The position numbers were made by a program, and so were the translations under genes. Below the pieces are notes generated by a model, which saw only the letters and a list, made by a program, of their open reading frames with translations, was not told the origin of the DNA and made no database searches. Below, piece by piece: positions 15,434 through 24,260 of a DNA stretch of 64,000 bases. Position 1 is the first letter of the stretch, and each line of letters begins with the position of its first letter. Source of the stretch: an uncultured Faecalibacterium sp. (GTDB lineage: Bacteria > Bacillota > Clostridia > Oscillospirales > Ruminococcaceae); contig CAKTCY010000001.1 in assembly GCA_934540955.1 (NCBI GenBank), positions 1-64,000 of the forward strand, written 5' to 3'.

Positions 15434-16717
15434 TTATGCCAGATACGGATCCAGCAGGGCGTCTACCTCTTTCTTACGCTTGGGAGAGGGCTTTTTCACG
15501 GCACGGCCGCGGCAGACCACCAACTCCAGATGCTGCAAGGCACGCAGATCCTCCAGCGGGTTTTCGCGGGTCACAATAAAGTCTGCGCTCTTACCGGGCG
15601 CGATAGAGCCGGTCACATCGCCGATGCCCGCCAGCTGCGCGTTGCGCAGGGTGGCTGTGTAGAGGGCGAAACGGTTGCTCACGCCGCAGTATTTATGAAA
15701 GTAGCATAGCTCCCGCCAGAAATCGTACTGGGTGATGTAGGGGCAGCCCACATCGTTGCCCAAGCCCACCGGAATGTCGTTTGCCAGCGCGGTCTTGGCG
15801 CTTTCGACTACGCCGTCAAAGACGATCTTGCCGTTGTACTGGTCTTTTTCAGAGGCACCCGAAACAGCGGTGTCGAACAGTGCGTAGGGCAGCGCAGGGG
15901 AGATGGTCGTGCACAGAAATGCGCCCCGCTCTTTGTACAAACGCACCGTCTCCTCATCCATTTTTGCACCGTGCTCAATGGAGTCCACACCGTTTTCCAG
16001 CGCAGCCTTCACGCCCGCAGGGGATTCGGTATGGGCGGCAACGGTATAGCCCAGCTTGTGGGCTGCATCGCAGACTGCTTTGATCATCTCCGGCGGCATC
16101 TTCATCTCGCCGGGGGTGCCCTTTTCGGTGGCGTCCAGCACGCCGCCGGTGATCATCAGCTTGACAAGGTCTACCTTCTGTTCACTGGCCTTTTCCAGCT
16201 GTGCCAGCGCTTCGGCGTTGTTGTGCGCTGCCACTGCCACCGAGCCTGCCATGTGCCCGCCCGGCACCGAGATGCCCTCGTTGGCGGCCAGAATACGGGG
16301 TGCCAGCACCTTTCCGGCGGCGCTGTCGTCCCGGCAGCGGGTGTCAAAGTTCGCAATGCCGCCCACGGTGCGCACGGTGGTCACGCCGCCCAGCAGCTCC
16401 AGCTTGGCATAGCTGCACACCAGCCGGTATGCAATGGCGCGGGTCAGACCGTTGCTCAGGATCTTACGCACCAGCGCTGCATTGTCCCGGGGCTTTGCGC
16501 TGGGCTTGCCGTTGCCCGCCAGATGGACGTGCAGATTGATGAGCCCCGGGCACAGATACCCGCCGTGCAGGTCGATGACCTCGTAGCCGTCAAGGCCTGC
16601 ACCTGCATCCACGATGGCGGTGATCTTATCGTTCTCGGTCAGCAGCACCTTGCCCCGTACCGGCTCCATCTGCTCGGTGCCGTCCAGAAGAATGCCGTTT
16701 ATGTATGCGCGCTTCAT
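15434..16717 (-). CDS. Metal-dependent amidohydrolase, imidazolonepropionase/prolidase-like (427 aa)
   Basis: A cytoplasmic hydrolase of the amidohydrolase superfamily. Metal ligands are visible as HxH in GLINLHVHLAG (about residues 60-70), AAHTES, VDSIEHGAK and GLGNDVGCP near the C-terminal part of the barrel. The N-terminal beta-sandwich strands and the closing GKSADFIVTRENPLEDL segment are also typical. The start at 16717 is preferred because the AGAGG site is properly spaced from it and abuts the ATG three codons earlier. The substrate is unknown; candidates include cyclic imides and acyl-amino acids. It does not seem linked to neighbours. Confidence 0.82.
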   Translation of the reverse strand: MKRAYINGILLDGTEQMEPVRGKVLLTENDKITAIVDAGAGLDGYEVIDLHGGYLCPGLINLHVHLAGNGKPSAKPRDNAALVRKILSNGLTRAIAYRLVCSYAKLELLGGVTTVRTVGGIANFDTRCRDDSAAGKVLAPRILAANEGISVPGGHMAGSVAVAAHNNAEALAQLEKASEQKVDLVKLMITGGVLDATEKGTPGEMKMPPEMIKAVCDAAHKLGYTVAAHTESPAGVKAALENGVDSIEHGAKMDEETVRLYKERGAFLCTTISPALPYALFDTAVSGASEKDQYNGKIVFDGVVESAKTALANDIPVGLGNDVGCPYITQYDFWRELCYFHKYCGVSNRFALYTATLRNAQLAGIGDVTGSIAPGKSADFIVTRENPLEDLRALQHLELVVCRGRAVKKPSPKRKKEVDALLDPYLA

Positions 16718-16760
16718 GTGTTTCATCCTCTTTCCGTTTTATTTTACAGTGCAGGTTGCC

Positions 16761-18299
16761 TTATCCGTCCAATTTCTCCTGCGCCCGGTATTGCAGCGCC
16801 TCCAGCAGGGAGTCCTCGTCCAGCAGGGTCTTACCGGCAAGGTCAGCCACAGTGCGGGCCACCCGCAGAATGCGGTCGTGCGCCCGGGCGGAAAGCCCCA
16901 GTGCATCGTAGGAGCTGCGCAGCAGCTGCTCGGCACCGGGGGTCATGCGGCAGCTGCGCCGCACCTGTCCGGCGTTCAGCTGGGCGTTGCAGTGCACCCC
17001 CTTAAAGCCCGGCGCGGCGTAGCGCTTGGCCTGAATGGCACGGGCGGCCAGCACCTGCTTGCGCAACTCGGCGCTGCTCTCGGAGGGCGCGGCGGCGTGC
17101 AGCTCGTCAAAGGCGATGGGGTCCATCTCCACGCACAGGTCGATGCGGTCCAAAAGCGGGCCGGACACCCGGCTGCGGTACTGCCGCACCGCACTGGGGG
17201 AGCAGGTGCAGGCGCGGGTGGGGTGACCGTAGTAGCCGCATTTACAGGGGTTCATGGCGGCTACCAGCTGGAAGTGACTGGGGTAGGTGGCGCTTCCGGC
17301 GGCGCGGCTCACGGTGATCTGACCGTCCTCCAGCGGCTGGCGCAGCACCTCTAAGCTCTCGCGGGAAAACTCCGGCAGCTCGTCCAAAAACAGCACGCCG
17401 CAGTTGGCAAGACTGCACTCGCCCGGGCGGAACTGCGCCCCGCCGCCGGCAAGGGCAGCAGCGCTGGCCGAGTGGTGCGGGCTGCGGAAGGGGCGGGCAG
17501 AGATCAGCCCGCGCCCCTGCGGCAGCTGCCCGGCAATGGAGTAGATCTTAGTCGTCTCCACCGCTTCCTCCCGGGTCAGGGGCGGCAGGATGCCCGGCAG
17601 CCGCTTTGCCAGCATGGACTTGCCGGTGCCGGGCGCACCCGTTAAAAGCACGTTGTGCCCGCCTGCGGCCGCAATGACCATAGCGCGCCGCGCCAGCGAT
17701 TGTCCCATCACGTCCGCAAAATCCGGCACCTGCTGCCATGCGTCCTCCGGGTCAAAGGGGATGGCGGCGGCAGGGGAGAGGGGCCGGATGCCCTTCAGCG
17801 CCTCCACCACCTCCCGGGCGGTGTGGGCGGGGTAGACGGTCATGGTATCGGCGCAGGCCTCGGCCGCCTCGGCGGCGTTCTCTGCCGGGACGTACAGCGC
17901 CCGGATGCCGTGCTCAGCAGCGGCAAGTGCCATGGGCAGCACACCGGATACCGGACGCAAACTGCCGTCCAGCGCAAGCTCACCCAGAAAGGCAGCGTCG
18001 GCGGGCACTTCTTCTAACTGCCCGCTGGCGGTCAGCAGCGCCAAAAGCAGCGGTAGGTCGTACACCGGGCCGGTCTTGCGCACATCGGCAGGGGCGAGGT
18101 TGATGGTGATGCGCCGGTCAGGGAAGCGGAAGCCAAGGTTTTTGATGGCGGCGCGCACCCGGTCGGCGCTTTCCCGCACGGCAGAGTCCGGCAGGCCGAC
18201 GATGGAAAACGCGGGCAGCCCGCCGGAAACATCGGCCTCCACCGCAACGGCAAAGCCGCGCAGCCCGTTCAGGCCAAAGCTGTTGGTCACAGAATACAT
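16761..18299 (-). CDS. YifB/ComM-family Mg-chelatase-like AAA+ ATPase (512 aa)
   Basis: A helicase-like AAA+ protein; in naturally competent bacteria ComM promotes branch migration during integration of incoming DNA. The N-terminal domain has the family signature FAVAVEADVSGGLPAFSIVG, the central Walker A is GAPGTGKSMLAK, and the end carries the Mg-chelatase C domain (YDALGLSARAHDRILRVART). Length is normal. The start at 18299 has GGGAGGG seven bases upstream; an earlier ATG lacks one. The role outside competence is not settled. Confidence 0.93.
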   Translation of the reverse strand: MYSVTNSFGLNGLRGFAVAVEADVSGGLPAFSIVGLPDSAVRESADRVRAAIKNLGFRFPDRRITINLAPADVRKTGPVYDLPLLLALLTASGQLEEVPADAAFLGELALDGSLRPVSGVLPMALAAAEHGIRALYVPAENAAEAAEACADTMTVYPAHTAREVVEALKGIRPLSPAAAIPFDPEDAWQQVPDFADVMGQSLARRAMVIAAAGGHNVLLTGAPGTGKSMLAKRLPGILPPLTREEAVETTKIYSIAGQLPQGRGLISARPFRSPHHSASAAALAGGGAQFRPGECSLANCGVLFLDELPEFSRESLEVLRQPLEDGQITVSRAAGSATYPSHFQLVAAMNPCKCGYYGHPTRACTCSPSAVRQYRSRVSGPLLDRIDLCVEMDPIAFDELHAAAPSESSAELRKQVLAARAIQAKRYAAPGFKGVHCNAQLNAGQVRRSCRMTPGAEQLLRSSYDALGLSARAHDRILRVARTVADLAGKTLLDEDSLLEALQYRAQEKLDG

Positions 18300-18454
18300 G
18301 GTGTCCCTCCCTGCATGGCGCATGGTTTGTCAAAAATGCCAAAAGTGGAAAATAATGGATATATCTACTATGCTTCGACAGTTTTTTCTGCTTGAAATCA
18401 TTATAGTAAAGCACAGGAAAGTTGTCAATGCAGCAGAAAGGAGAACGAGAGATC

Positions 18455-18802
18455 ATGACAAATGGGGAATGCTGCCGTTATATCCGTACCTATTCAGAGC
18501 TGGAGGGCCTGCAGCACGCCTGTACGCTGGTGTACTGCGCCGCTTCCACCCCGCAGGGGGTGCTGGCACAGCTGCGCCGGGAGCAGGGCGGCAAGGTGCG
18601 CAGCAGCACAGTACTTGCCCCGGCAGACAGCTTTGGCCGGGTGATGGTGCTGCTGCGCTACCTGTGCGAAAACGGCGTGGGGCCGGAGCAGTGGCTGGAG
18701 GTGCTGGAGGATGTACACCAGCCCTACCAGCTGCTGGATACATCGAAAAACGCAATGAATATGGCAGAAGAACCGGTTTTTTGTGGCATTTGCCGGTTTT
18801 AA
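18455..18802 (+). CDS. Uncharacterised small protein, possibly DUF6514-like (115 aa)
   Basis: I do not firmly recognise this protein. It is soluble and cysteine-containing, and the C-terminal half (VMVLLRYLCENGVGPEQWLE, VLEDV) resembles the end of small DUF6514 proteins of clostridia. The ATG at 18455 follows an AAAGGAG site with wide spacing; earlier in-frame starts at 18422 and 18428 have none. It is transcribed away from the ComM-like gene and is followed by the promoter of the phosphohexomutase. Confidence 0.6.
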   Translation: MTNGECCRYIRTYSELEGLQHACTLVYCAASTPQGVLAQLRREQGGKVRSSTVLAPADSFGRVMVLLRYLCENGVGPEQWLEVLEDVHQPYQLLDTSKNAMNMAEEPVFCGICRF

Positions 18803-18830
18803 GGGCATAAACTTCGGCCATATTACGCAA

Positions 18831-18859
18831 TTGACATAAGCGAAGCAAGAGTTTATAGT
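18831..18859 (+). promoter_or_regulatory. Strong promoter of the phosphohexomutase
   Basis: Consensus TTGACA (18831-18836), 17-base spacer, TATAGT (18854-18859). Confidence 0.8.
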
Positions 18860-18927
18860 ATAAGTAGGTTTACACAAACCGTTTCACTTAGGGGAAAAAG
18901 ACTTTAAACAAAGGTAAGGTGTACAAG

Positions 18928-20610
18928 ATGTATCTGGATGAATATAAGCGCTGGATGGCAGCGGATCTGGAGGATGCAGACCTGAAGCCGGAGCTGGCAA
19001 GGGTCGAGGGCAATGACGATGAGATCAAGGATCGCTTTGCTGTGGCGCTGAAGTTTGGCACCGCAGGTCTGCGCGGCGTGCTGGGTGCCGGCACCAACCG
19101 CATGAACATCTACGTTGTCCGTCAGGCAACGCAGGGTCTGGCAAACTGGGTGCTGACCCAGGGCGGTACCCAGACTGTGGCTATCAGCTACGACAGCCGC
19201 CTGAAGAGCGACGTCTTTGCCAAGACCGCCGCAGGCGTTCTGGCAGCCAACGGCATCAAGGTGCGCATCTATGATGCCCTGATGCCTGTGCCCGCTCTGA
19301 GCTTTGCTACCCGTTACTATAACTGCAACGCCGGTATCATGGTCACTGCCTCCCACAACCCGGCCAAGTACAACGGCTACAAGGCCTACGGCCCGGACGG
19401 CTGCCAGATGACCGATGACGCCGCCGCCATCGTGTACGACGAGATCCAGAAGACCGATGTGCTCACCGGTGCAAAGTACGTCTCCTTTGCCGAGGGCGTG
19501 GAGAATGGCATGATCCGCTTTGTGGGCGATGACTGCAAAAAGGCCCTGTACGATGCCATTGAGGCACGTCAGGTGCGCCCGGGTCTGTGCAAGACTGCCG
19601 GTCTGAAGCTGGTGTACAGCCCGCTGAACGGCTCCGGCCTTGTGCCCGTGACCCATGTGCTCAACGATATGGGCATCACCGATATCACCATCGTGCCCGA
19701 GCAGGAGTACCCCAACGGCTACTTCACCACCTGCTCCTACCCCAACCCCGAGATCTTCGAGGCACTGAAGCTGGGTCTGGAGCTGGCCACCAAGACCGGT
19801 GCAGACCTGATGCTGGCTACCGATCCCGACGCCGACCGCGTGGGCATTGCCATGAAGTGCCCGGACGGCAGCTATGAGCTGGTGTCCGGCAACGAGATGG
19901 GCGTTCTGCTGCTGGATTACATCTGCGCAGGCCGCATCGAGAAGGGCACCATGCCCAAGAACCCCGTGGCAGTCAAGTCCATCGTGTCCACCCCGCTGGC
20001 AGACGCTGTGGCAAAGCACTACGGCGTGGAGATGCGCAATGTGCTGACCGGCTTCAAGTGGATCGGCGACCAGATCGCAAACCTCGAGGCTACCGGTGAA
20101 GTGGACCGCTTCATCTTCGGCTTTGAGGAAAGCTACGGCTATCTGGCAGGCCCCTACGTCCGCGATAAGGACGCCGTCATCGGCTCCATGCTCATCTGCG
20201 AGATGGCCGCTTACTACCGCAGCATCGGTTCCTCCATCAAGCAGCGTCTGGAAGAAATCTACGCCCAGTACGGCCGCTACCTGAACAAGGTGGACAGCTT
20301 CGAGTTCCCCGGCCTGACCGGCATGGAGAAGATGGCCTCCATCATGCAGAAGCTGCGCGACCAGCCCCCTGTGGAGCTGGCCGGCCATAAGGTGGTCAAG
20401 GTGACCGACTACAAGAAGCCGGAGGAGACCGGCCTGCCCGCTGCCAACGTGCTGATCTACACGCTGGAAAACGGCGCAACCGTGGTGGTGCGTCCCTCCG
20501 GCACCGAGCCGAAGATCAAGACCTACTTCACCACGCTGGGCAAGGATCTGGCCGAGGCACAGGCACAGAAGGACGCTCTGGCTGCCGCCATCGAGCCTAT
20601 CCTGAAGTAA
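18928..20610 (+). CDS. Phosphoglucomutase/phosphomannomutase family enzyme (560 aa)
   Basis: Interconverts hexose 1- and 6-phosphates. All four domains of the alpha-D-phosphohexomutase family are visible: the N-terminal FGTAGLRGVLGAG, the phosphoserine loop TASHNPAKYNGYK, the metal loop ATDPDADRVG, the sugar-binding GFEESYGYL and the phosphate-binding RPSGTEPKIK. The length (about 560) fits the PgcA-like phosphoglucomutases of Bacillota rather than GlmM (about 450). The ATG at 18928 has a well-placed TAAGG; a GTG nine bases earlier is possible. It could feed Gal-1-P-derived Glc-1-P into glycolysis, an inferred link to the GNB/LNB locus. Confidence 0.92.
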   Translation: MYLDEYKRWMAADLEDADLKPELARVEGNDDEIKDRFAVALKFGTAGLRGVLGAGTNRMNIYVVRQATQGLANWVLTQGGTQTVAISYDSRLKSDVFAKTAAGVLAANGIKVRIYDALMPVPALSFATRYYNCNAGIMVTASHNPAKYNGYKAYGPDGCQMTDDAAAIVYDEIQKTDVLTGAKYVSFAEGVENGMIRFVGDDCKKALYDAIEARQVRPGLCKTAGLKLVYSPLNGSGLVPVTHVLNDMGITDITIVPEQEYPNGYFTTCSYPNPEIFEALKLGLELATKTGADLMLATDPDADRVGIAMKCPDGSYELVSGNEMGVLLLDYICAGRIEKGTMPKNPVAVKSIVSTPLADAVAKHYGVEMRNVLTGFKWIGDQIANLEATGEVDRFIFGFEESYGYLAGPYVRDKDAVIGSMLICEMAAYYRSIGSSIKQRLEEIYAQYGRYLNKVDSFEFPGLTGMEKMASIMQKLRDQPPVELAGHKVVKVTDYKKPEETGLPAANVLIYTLENGATVVVRPSGTEPKIKTYFTTLGKDLAEAQAQKDALAAAIEPILK

Positions 20611-20631
20611 AACTATCCCAAAGCATCCGCA

Positions 20632-20666
20632 GGGCTGCTGCACGTTTTTGTGCAGCAGCCCTTTTT
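20632..20666 (+). terminator. Terminator of the phosphohexomutase gene
   Basis: A perfect 12-bp stem GGGCTGCTGCAC / GTGCAGCAGCCC with a six-base loop, then TTTTT. Confidence 0.95.
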
Positions 20667-20853
20667 GTGTTCATCGGAGCAAAAGCTTTCCCCCACAAGG
20701 GGTGAAGGTTTAAGGGGAAATATGCAGCACAGATGCACTTTTGCTGTGTAAAATCGGTTGAAGTTTGCGCTGTGATACGCTATAATAAAACATGGTTTAT
20801 TATAAGCAGCTGTGGGCGTGCAGCGCGGCACAGCGGCAGGGTAGGTGGAAGAG

Positions 20854-22020
20854 ATGGAAAAAACTGTATCGGCAGTATTGGTGGCGGCGGGTTCCTCGAC
20901 CCGCATGGGCTTTGATAAGCTCAGCTTTGATCTGGGGGGCGAAACGGTGCTGCACCGCAGCATCCGCGCCTTTGCCCAGTGCCCGCAGGTCACCGAGCTT
21001 GTGCTGGTGGCGGGCAAAAACCGGGACTTTGTGGCGCAGCAGGCGGCGGATTGCCCGAAGCCTGTGCAGATCGTAGCGGGCGGGGCTACCCGCGCCGAGA
21101 GCGCCAAAAACGGCGTGCTGGCTGCGCACGGAGAGCTGGTGGCGGTGCACGATGCCGCCCGCCCCTTTGTGAGCGCGGCAGTCATTACGGCGGCGCTGGA
21201 GGCCGCTGCCCGGTGCGGCGCGGCTGCCCCTGCGGTGCCGGTGAAGGATACCATCAAGGCCGCTGCCCGGGGCGATGGCAAAGCAGTACCCCCGGACTGC
21301 GCGGTGCACGCCACACCGGACCGCAGCACCCTGTATGCGGTGCAGACCCCCCAGTGCTTTGACCGTGCAGCGTACCTTGCGGCGCTGTCAGAGCTGGACG
21401 AGGCGCGCGCCCGCCTTGTTACCGATGACTGCAGCCTGTTTGAGCTGACCGGACGCCCGGTGCAGCTGACGCAGGGCGACTATGCAAACCTGAAGATCAC
21501 TACCCGGGAGGATCTGCCCCGCCCGGCACAGAGGAAGGAAACGGAAATGCGTATTGGACACGGCTATGATGTACATCGTTTGGTAGAGCAGCGCAAGCTG
21601 ATCCTTGGCGGGGTGGAGATCCCCTTTGAAAAAGGCCTGCTGGGCCATTCGGATGCAGATGTGCTGACCCATGCGGTGATGGATGCCGTGCTGGGCGCAG
21701 CGGCGCTGGGGGATATCGGCCAGCATTTCCCGGACAATGACCCGGAGTATGCCGGTGCCGATAGCCTGAAGCTGGCCTGCCGCGTGGCGCAGATCCTCAA
21801 GGAGCACGGCTGGCGCATTGAGAACATCGACGCCACCCTGCTGTGCCAGCGCCCCAAGCTTGCACCCCATATCCCGGCCATGCGTGCCAATCTGGCGGCG
21901 GCCTTTGGCCTGCCGGTGGAAGCAGTAAGCGTAAAGGCTACCACGGAGGAGCATCTGGGCTTTACCGGCGAGGGACTGGGCATCGCCGCCCACGCAGTCG
22001 CCCTGATCGAAGCGGTGTAA
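20854..22020 (+). CDS. ispDF: Bifunctional IspD-IspF fusion, MEP isoprenoid pathway (388 aa)
   Basis: It joins two non-consecutive steps of isoprenoid synthesis: cytidylyl transfer to MEP (IspD) and ring closure to MEcPP (IspF). Residues 1-225 are IspD, with the nucleotide loop [16 protein letters not shown] and [10 protein letters not shown]. From Met232 ([12 protein letters not shown]) the IspF domain follows, with metal ligands in [19 protein letters not shown] and the final [19 protein letters not shown]. The linker is short. A ribosome-site-like AGGAAGG lies before the internal ATG at 21547, so free IspF may also be made. ATG at 20854 is preferred to a GTG nine bases upstream. It opens the long plus-strand run that continues with cdaA. 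Confidence 0.93.
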   Translation: MEKTVSAVLVAAGSSTRMGFDKLSFDLGGETVLHRSIRAFAQCPQVTELVLVAGKNRDFVAQQAADCPKPVQIVAGGATRAESAKNGVLAAHGELVAVHDAARPFVSAAVITAALEAAARCGAAAPAVPVKDTIKAAARGDGKAVPPDCAVHATPDRSTLYAVQTPQCFDRAAYLAALSELDEARARLVTDDCSLFELTGRPVQLTQGDYANLKITTREDLPRPAQRKETEMRIGHGYDVHRLVEQRKLILGGVEIPFEKGLLGHSDADVLTHAVMDAVLGAAALGDIGQHFPDNDPEYAGADSLKLACRVAQILKEHGWRIENIDATLLCQRPKLAPHIPAMRANLAAAFGLPVEAVSVKATTEEHLGFTGEGLGIAAHAVALIEAV

Positions 22021-22035
22021 GGGGGGCACACACGC

Positions 22036-22938
22036 ATGACACTGAATGCGATCATCGCAAATTTTCAGACCTTTAAAATTGTCGATCTGCTGGATATCAT
22101 CATCATCGCGTTCCTGATCTACCAGCTGCTGGGCATCATCAACCGCACCCGCGCTGGGCAGCTTGCCAAGGGTGCGCTGCTGGTCATGGTCGTGTATCTG
22201 GTGGCCAACACCCTGAATATGCGCACCGTTACATGGCTGCTCAACTCGCTGCTGCAGGTCGGTCTGCTCACCCTTGTGGTGCTGTTCCAGCCTGAGATCC
22301 GCCGCGCGCTGGAGCGCATGGGTCAGACCGACCAGTGGGCCTCCAAGCTGTTCAACGTAAAGGGACGCTACAACGACCCCAGCCTGAAGGGCGCGTGGCG
22401 CAGCGCCATCATTGCCATCTGCGATGCAGCCGAGCGCTTTTCTGAGACCAAGACCGGCGCGCTCATCGTGCTGGAGCGCCACACCAACCTTTCCGAGATT
22501 GTGCGCACCGGCACCCCGGTGAACAGCGCGGTCAATCTGGAGGTGCTGGGTACCATCTTCTACGAGGGTACCCCCCTGCATGACGGTGCCGCCATCATCG
22601 AAAACGGCCGCATCAAGGCGGCAGGCTGTGTGCTGCCCCTTTCCAACAATCTGGATCTGGGCAAGGATATGGGCACCCGCCACCGCGCCTGCCTTGGCAT
22701 TGCGGAAAACTCCGACGCCATCGCCATCGTGGTCAGCGAGGAAACCGGCATCATCTCTATGGCCAAAAATGGTGTGCTGATCCGTCATTTTGACCGCCAG
22801 AGCCTGTATACCCGCCTCATCGACGAGATGATCCCCAAGGAGTCCACGGTGGAAAAGAACACCGCCGACAGCTGGGTGGAGCAGGCGAAAAAGCTGTGGA
22901 ACTGGATCAGCCAGAAGGGGGAGGACGAGCAGCAATGA
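22036..22938 (+). CDS. cdaA: Diadenylate cyclase CdaA (300 aa)
   Basis: A membrane enzyme making c-di-AMP from two ATP. Three N-terminal membrane helices (about residues 15-90) precede the DAC domain, which has both catalytic motifs: DGA in TPLHDGAAII and RHR in GTRHRACLGI. It overlaps the next gene, cdaR, by four bases (ATGA), the standard arrangement in Bacillota, where CdaR regulates CdaA. c-di-AMP controls potassium and osmolyte transport and the cell wall. glmM, the usual third partner, is not here; an FAD protein follows instead. Confidence 0.96.
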   Translation: MTLNAIIANFQTFKIVDLLDIIIIAFLIYQLLGIINRTRAGQLAKGALLVMVVYLVANTLNMRTVTWLLNSLLQVGLLTLVVLFQPEIRRALERMGQTDQWASKLFNVKGRYNDPSLKGAWRSAIIAICDAAERFSETKTGALIVLERHTNLSEIVRTGTPVNSAVNLEVLGTIFYEGTPLHDGAAIIENGRIKAAGCVLPLSNNLDLGKDMGTRHRACLGIAENSDAIAIVVSEETGIISMAKNGVLIRHFDRQSLYTRLIDEMIPKESTVEKNTADSWVEQAKKLWNWISQKGEDEQQ

Positions 22939-24239
22939 GCAACCAGCCGAACAAGACGAACGGCGCAAAGCCTGCCGTCCGCAAAAAAAAGAATCTTCTG
23001 GATGATCGCCGCATCCGGCTGGCACTGTCTGTGCTGGGTGCCATCGTTGCGTGGATGGTGGTCACCATTATCGTCCAGCCCGGCACCACCAACACCATCT
23101 ATAATGTGCCGGTGGATTACACCTATGATTCCGCCGCCTATACCTCCCGGGGCCTGAGCATCGTCAGCGCCGAGGACAAGACCGTGAACCTGAAGCTTTC
23201 CGGCGATGGCTACACCATCGGCGGGCTCAGCGCCTCGGACTTCGTAGTCTACCCGGACTGGTCCAGCGTGCGCGACAGCGGCGAAAAGACCCTGCGGCTG
23301 CTGGTGCGCGGCGCAAACGGCCTGCTCAACGGCGTGACCGTGACCATGGAGGGCAGCGACAACACGGTGGACGTGGTGTTTGACGTGGTGGAGGAAAAGA
23401 CCCTGCCCGTTACCGTTACCACCAACTATCTGCGCGTTGCGGAGGGCTATATCCTTTACAGCACCGAGGTCTCCAAGGAGACCGTCACCCTGTCCGGCCC
23501 CAGCAGCGAGCTGAGCAAGGTGGCTACCTGCACCGCCGAGGCGTCTTACAGCAGCGAGCTGACCGAGTCGGTCACGCTGAACACCCCCCTGCGCTTCTAC
23601 ACCAGCGGCGGCAAGGAAATCAAGTTCCAGTACACCACGCTGGAGGAGAGCAATGTGGACGTGACGCTGCAGGTGTACAAGATGGCGACCCTGCCGGTGA
23701 AGGTGAACTTTATCAACGCACCGCGCGGGTTCGATAATTCGGTGCTGAGCTATGCCCTCAGCTGCAAGCAGCTCAAGGTGGCAGGCCCGGCAGAAAAGAT
23801 CGATGCACTGTCCACCTTGTCCATCGGCACCATCGACCTTTCCACCTTCAGCCTGAACAAGGTGTACGAGATGCCCATTGAGCTGCCCGCAGATATTTAT
23901 CTGCTGGACAATATCTCCACCATCACGGTCAGCTTTGACTGCTCCGGACTGGAGACCAAGACCATGAACCTGCCCGCCAGCTGCGTGCAGGTGATCAACC
24001 TGCCCGCTACCTATCAGCTGGCGGTGGAGACCGAGCGGCTGATGAACGTGATCCTCTGCGGCCCCAAGGGCGCTATGGAGACCCTGACCCCCGAGCAGGT
24101 GGTCATTGAGATCGACGCCGAGGACTTTGCCGTGGCCACCGGCCAGCAGAACATTGCCTGCCGGCTGTATGTGCCCTCCAACGGCAAGATCTTTGCACTG
24201 GGCAGTTATGTGCTGCAGTGCCGCATCGACAGCAACTAA
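22935..24239 (+). CDS. cdaR: CdaR, YbbR-domain regulator of CdaA (434 aa)
   Basis: A membrane-anchored extracytoplasmic protein. After a basic cytoplasmic start there is one membrane helix (LALSVLGAIVAWMVVTIIV, about residues 28-46), followed by tandem YbbR domains recognisable by repeated beta-rich segments such as VNLKLSGDGYTIGGLSASD and LPVTVTTNYLRVAEGYIL. The start at 22935 is set by the ATGA overlap with cdaA. Expected to bind CdaA and tune c-di-AMP output. Confidence 0.9.
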   Translation: MSNQPNKTNGAKPAVRKKKNLLDDRRIRLALSVLGAIVAWMVVTIIVQPGTTNTIYNVPVDYTYDSAAYTSRGLSIVSAEDKTVNLKLSGDGYTIGGLSASDFVVYPDWSSVRDSGEKTLRLLVRGANGLLNGVTVTMEGSDNTVDVVFDVVEEKTLPVTVTTNYLRVAEGYILYSTEVSKETVTLSGPSSELSKVATCTAEASYSSELTESVTLNTPLRFYTSGGKEIKFQYTTLEESNVDVTLQVYKMATLPVKVNFINAPRGFDNSVLSYALSCKQLKVAGPAEKIDALSTLSIGTIDLSTFSLNKVYEMPIELPADIYLLDNISTITVSFDCSGLETKTMNLPASCVQVINLPATYQLAVETERLMNVILCGPKGAMETLTPEQVVIEIDAEDFAVATGQQNIACRLYVPSNGKIFALGSYVLQCRIDSN

Positions 24240-24260
24240 AGAAAAAGGACAACACAACAA

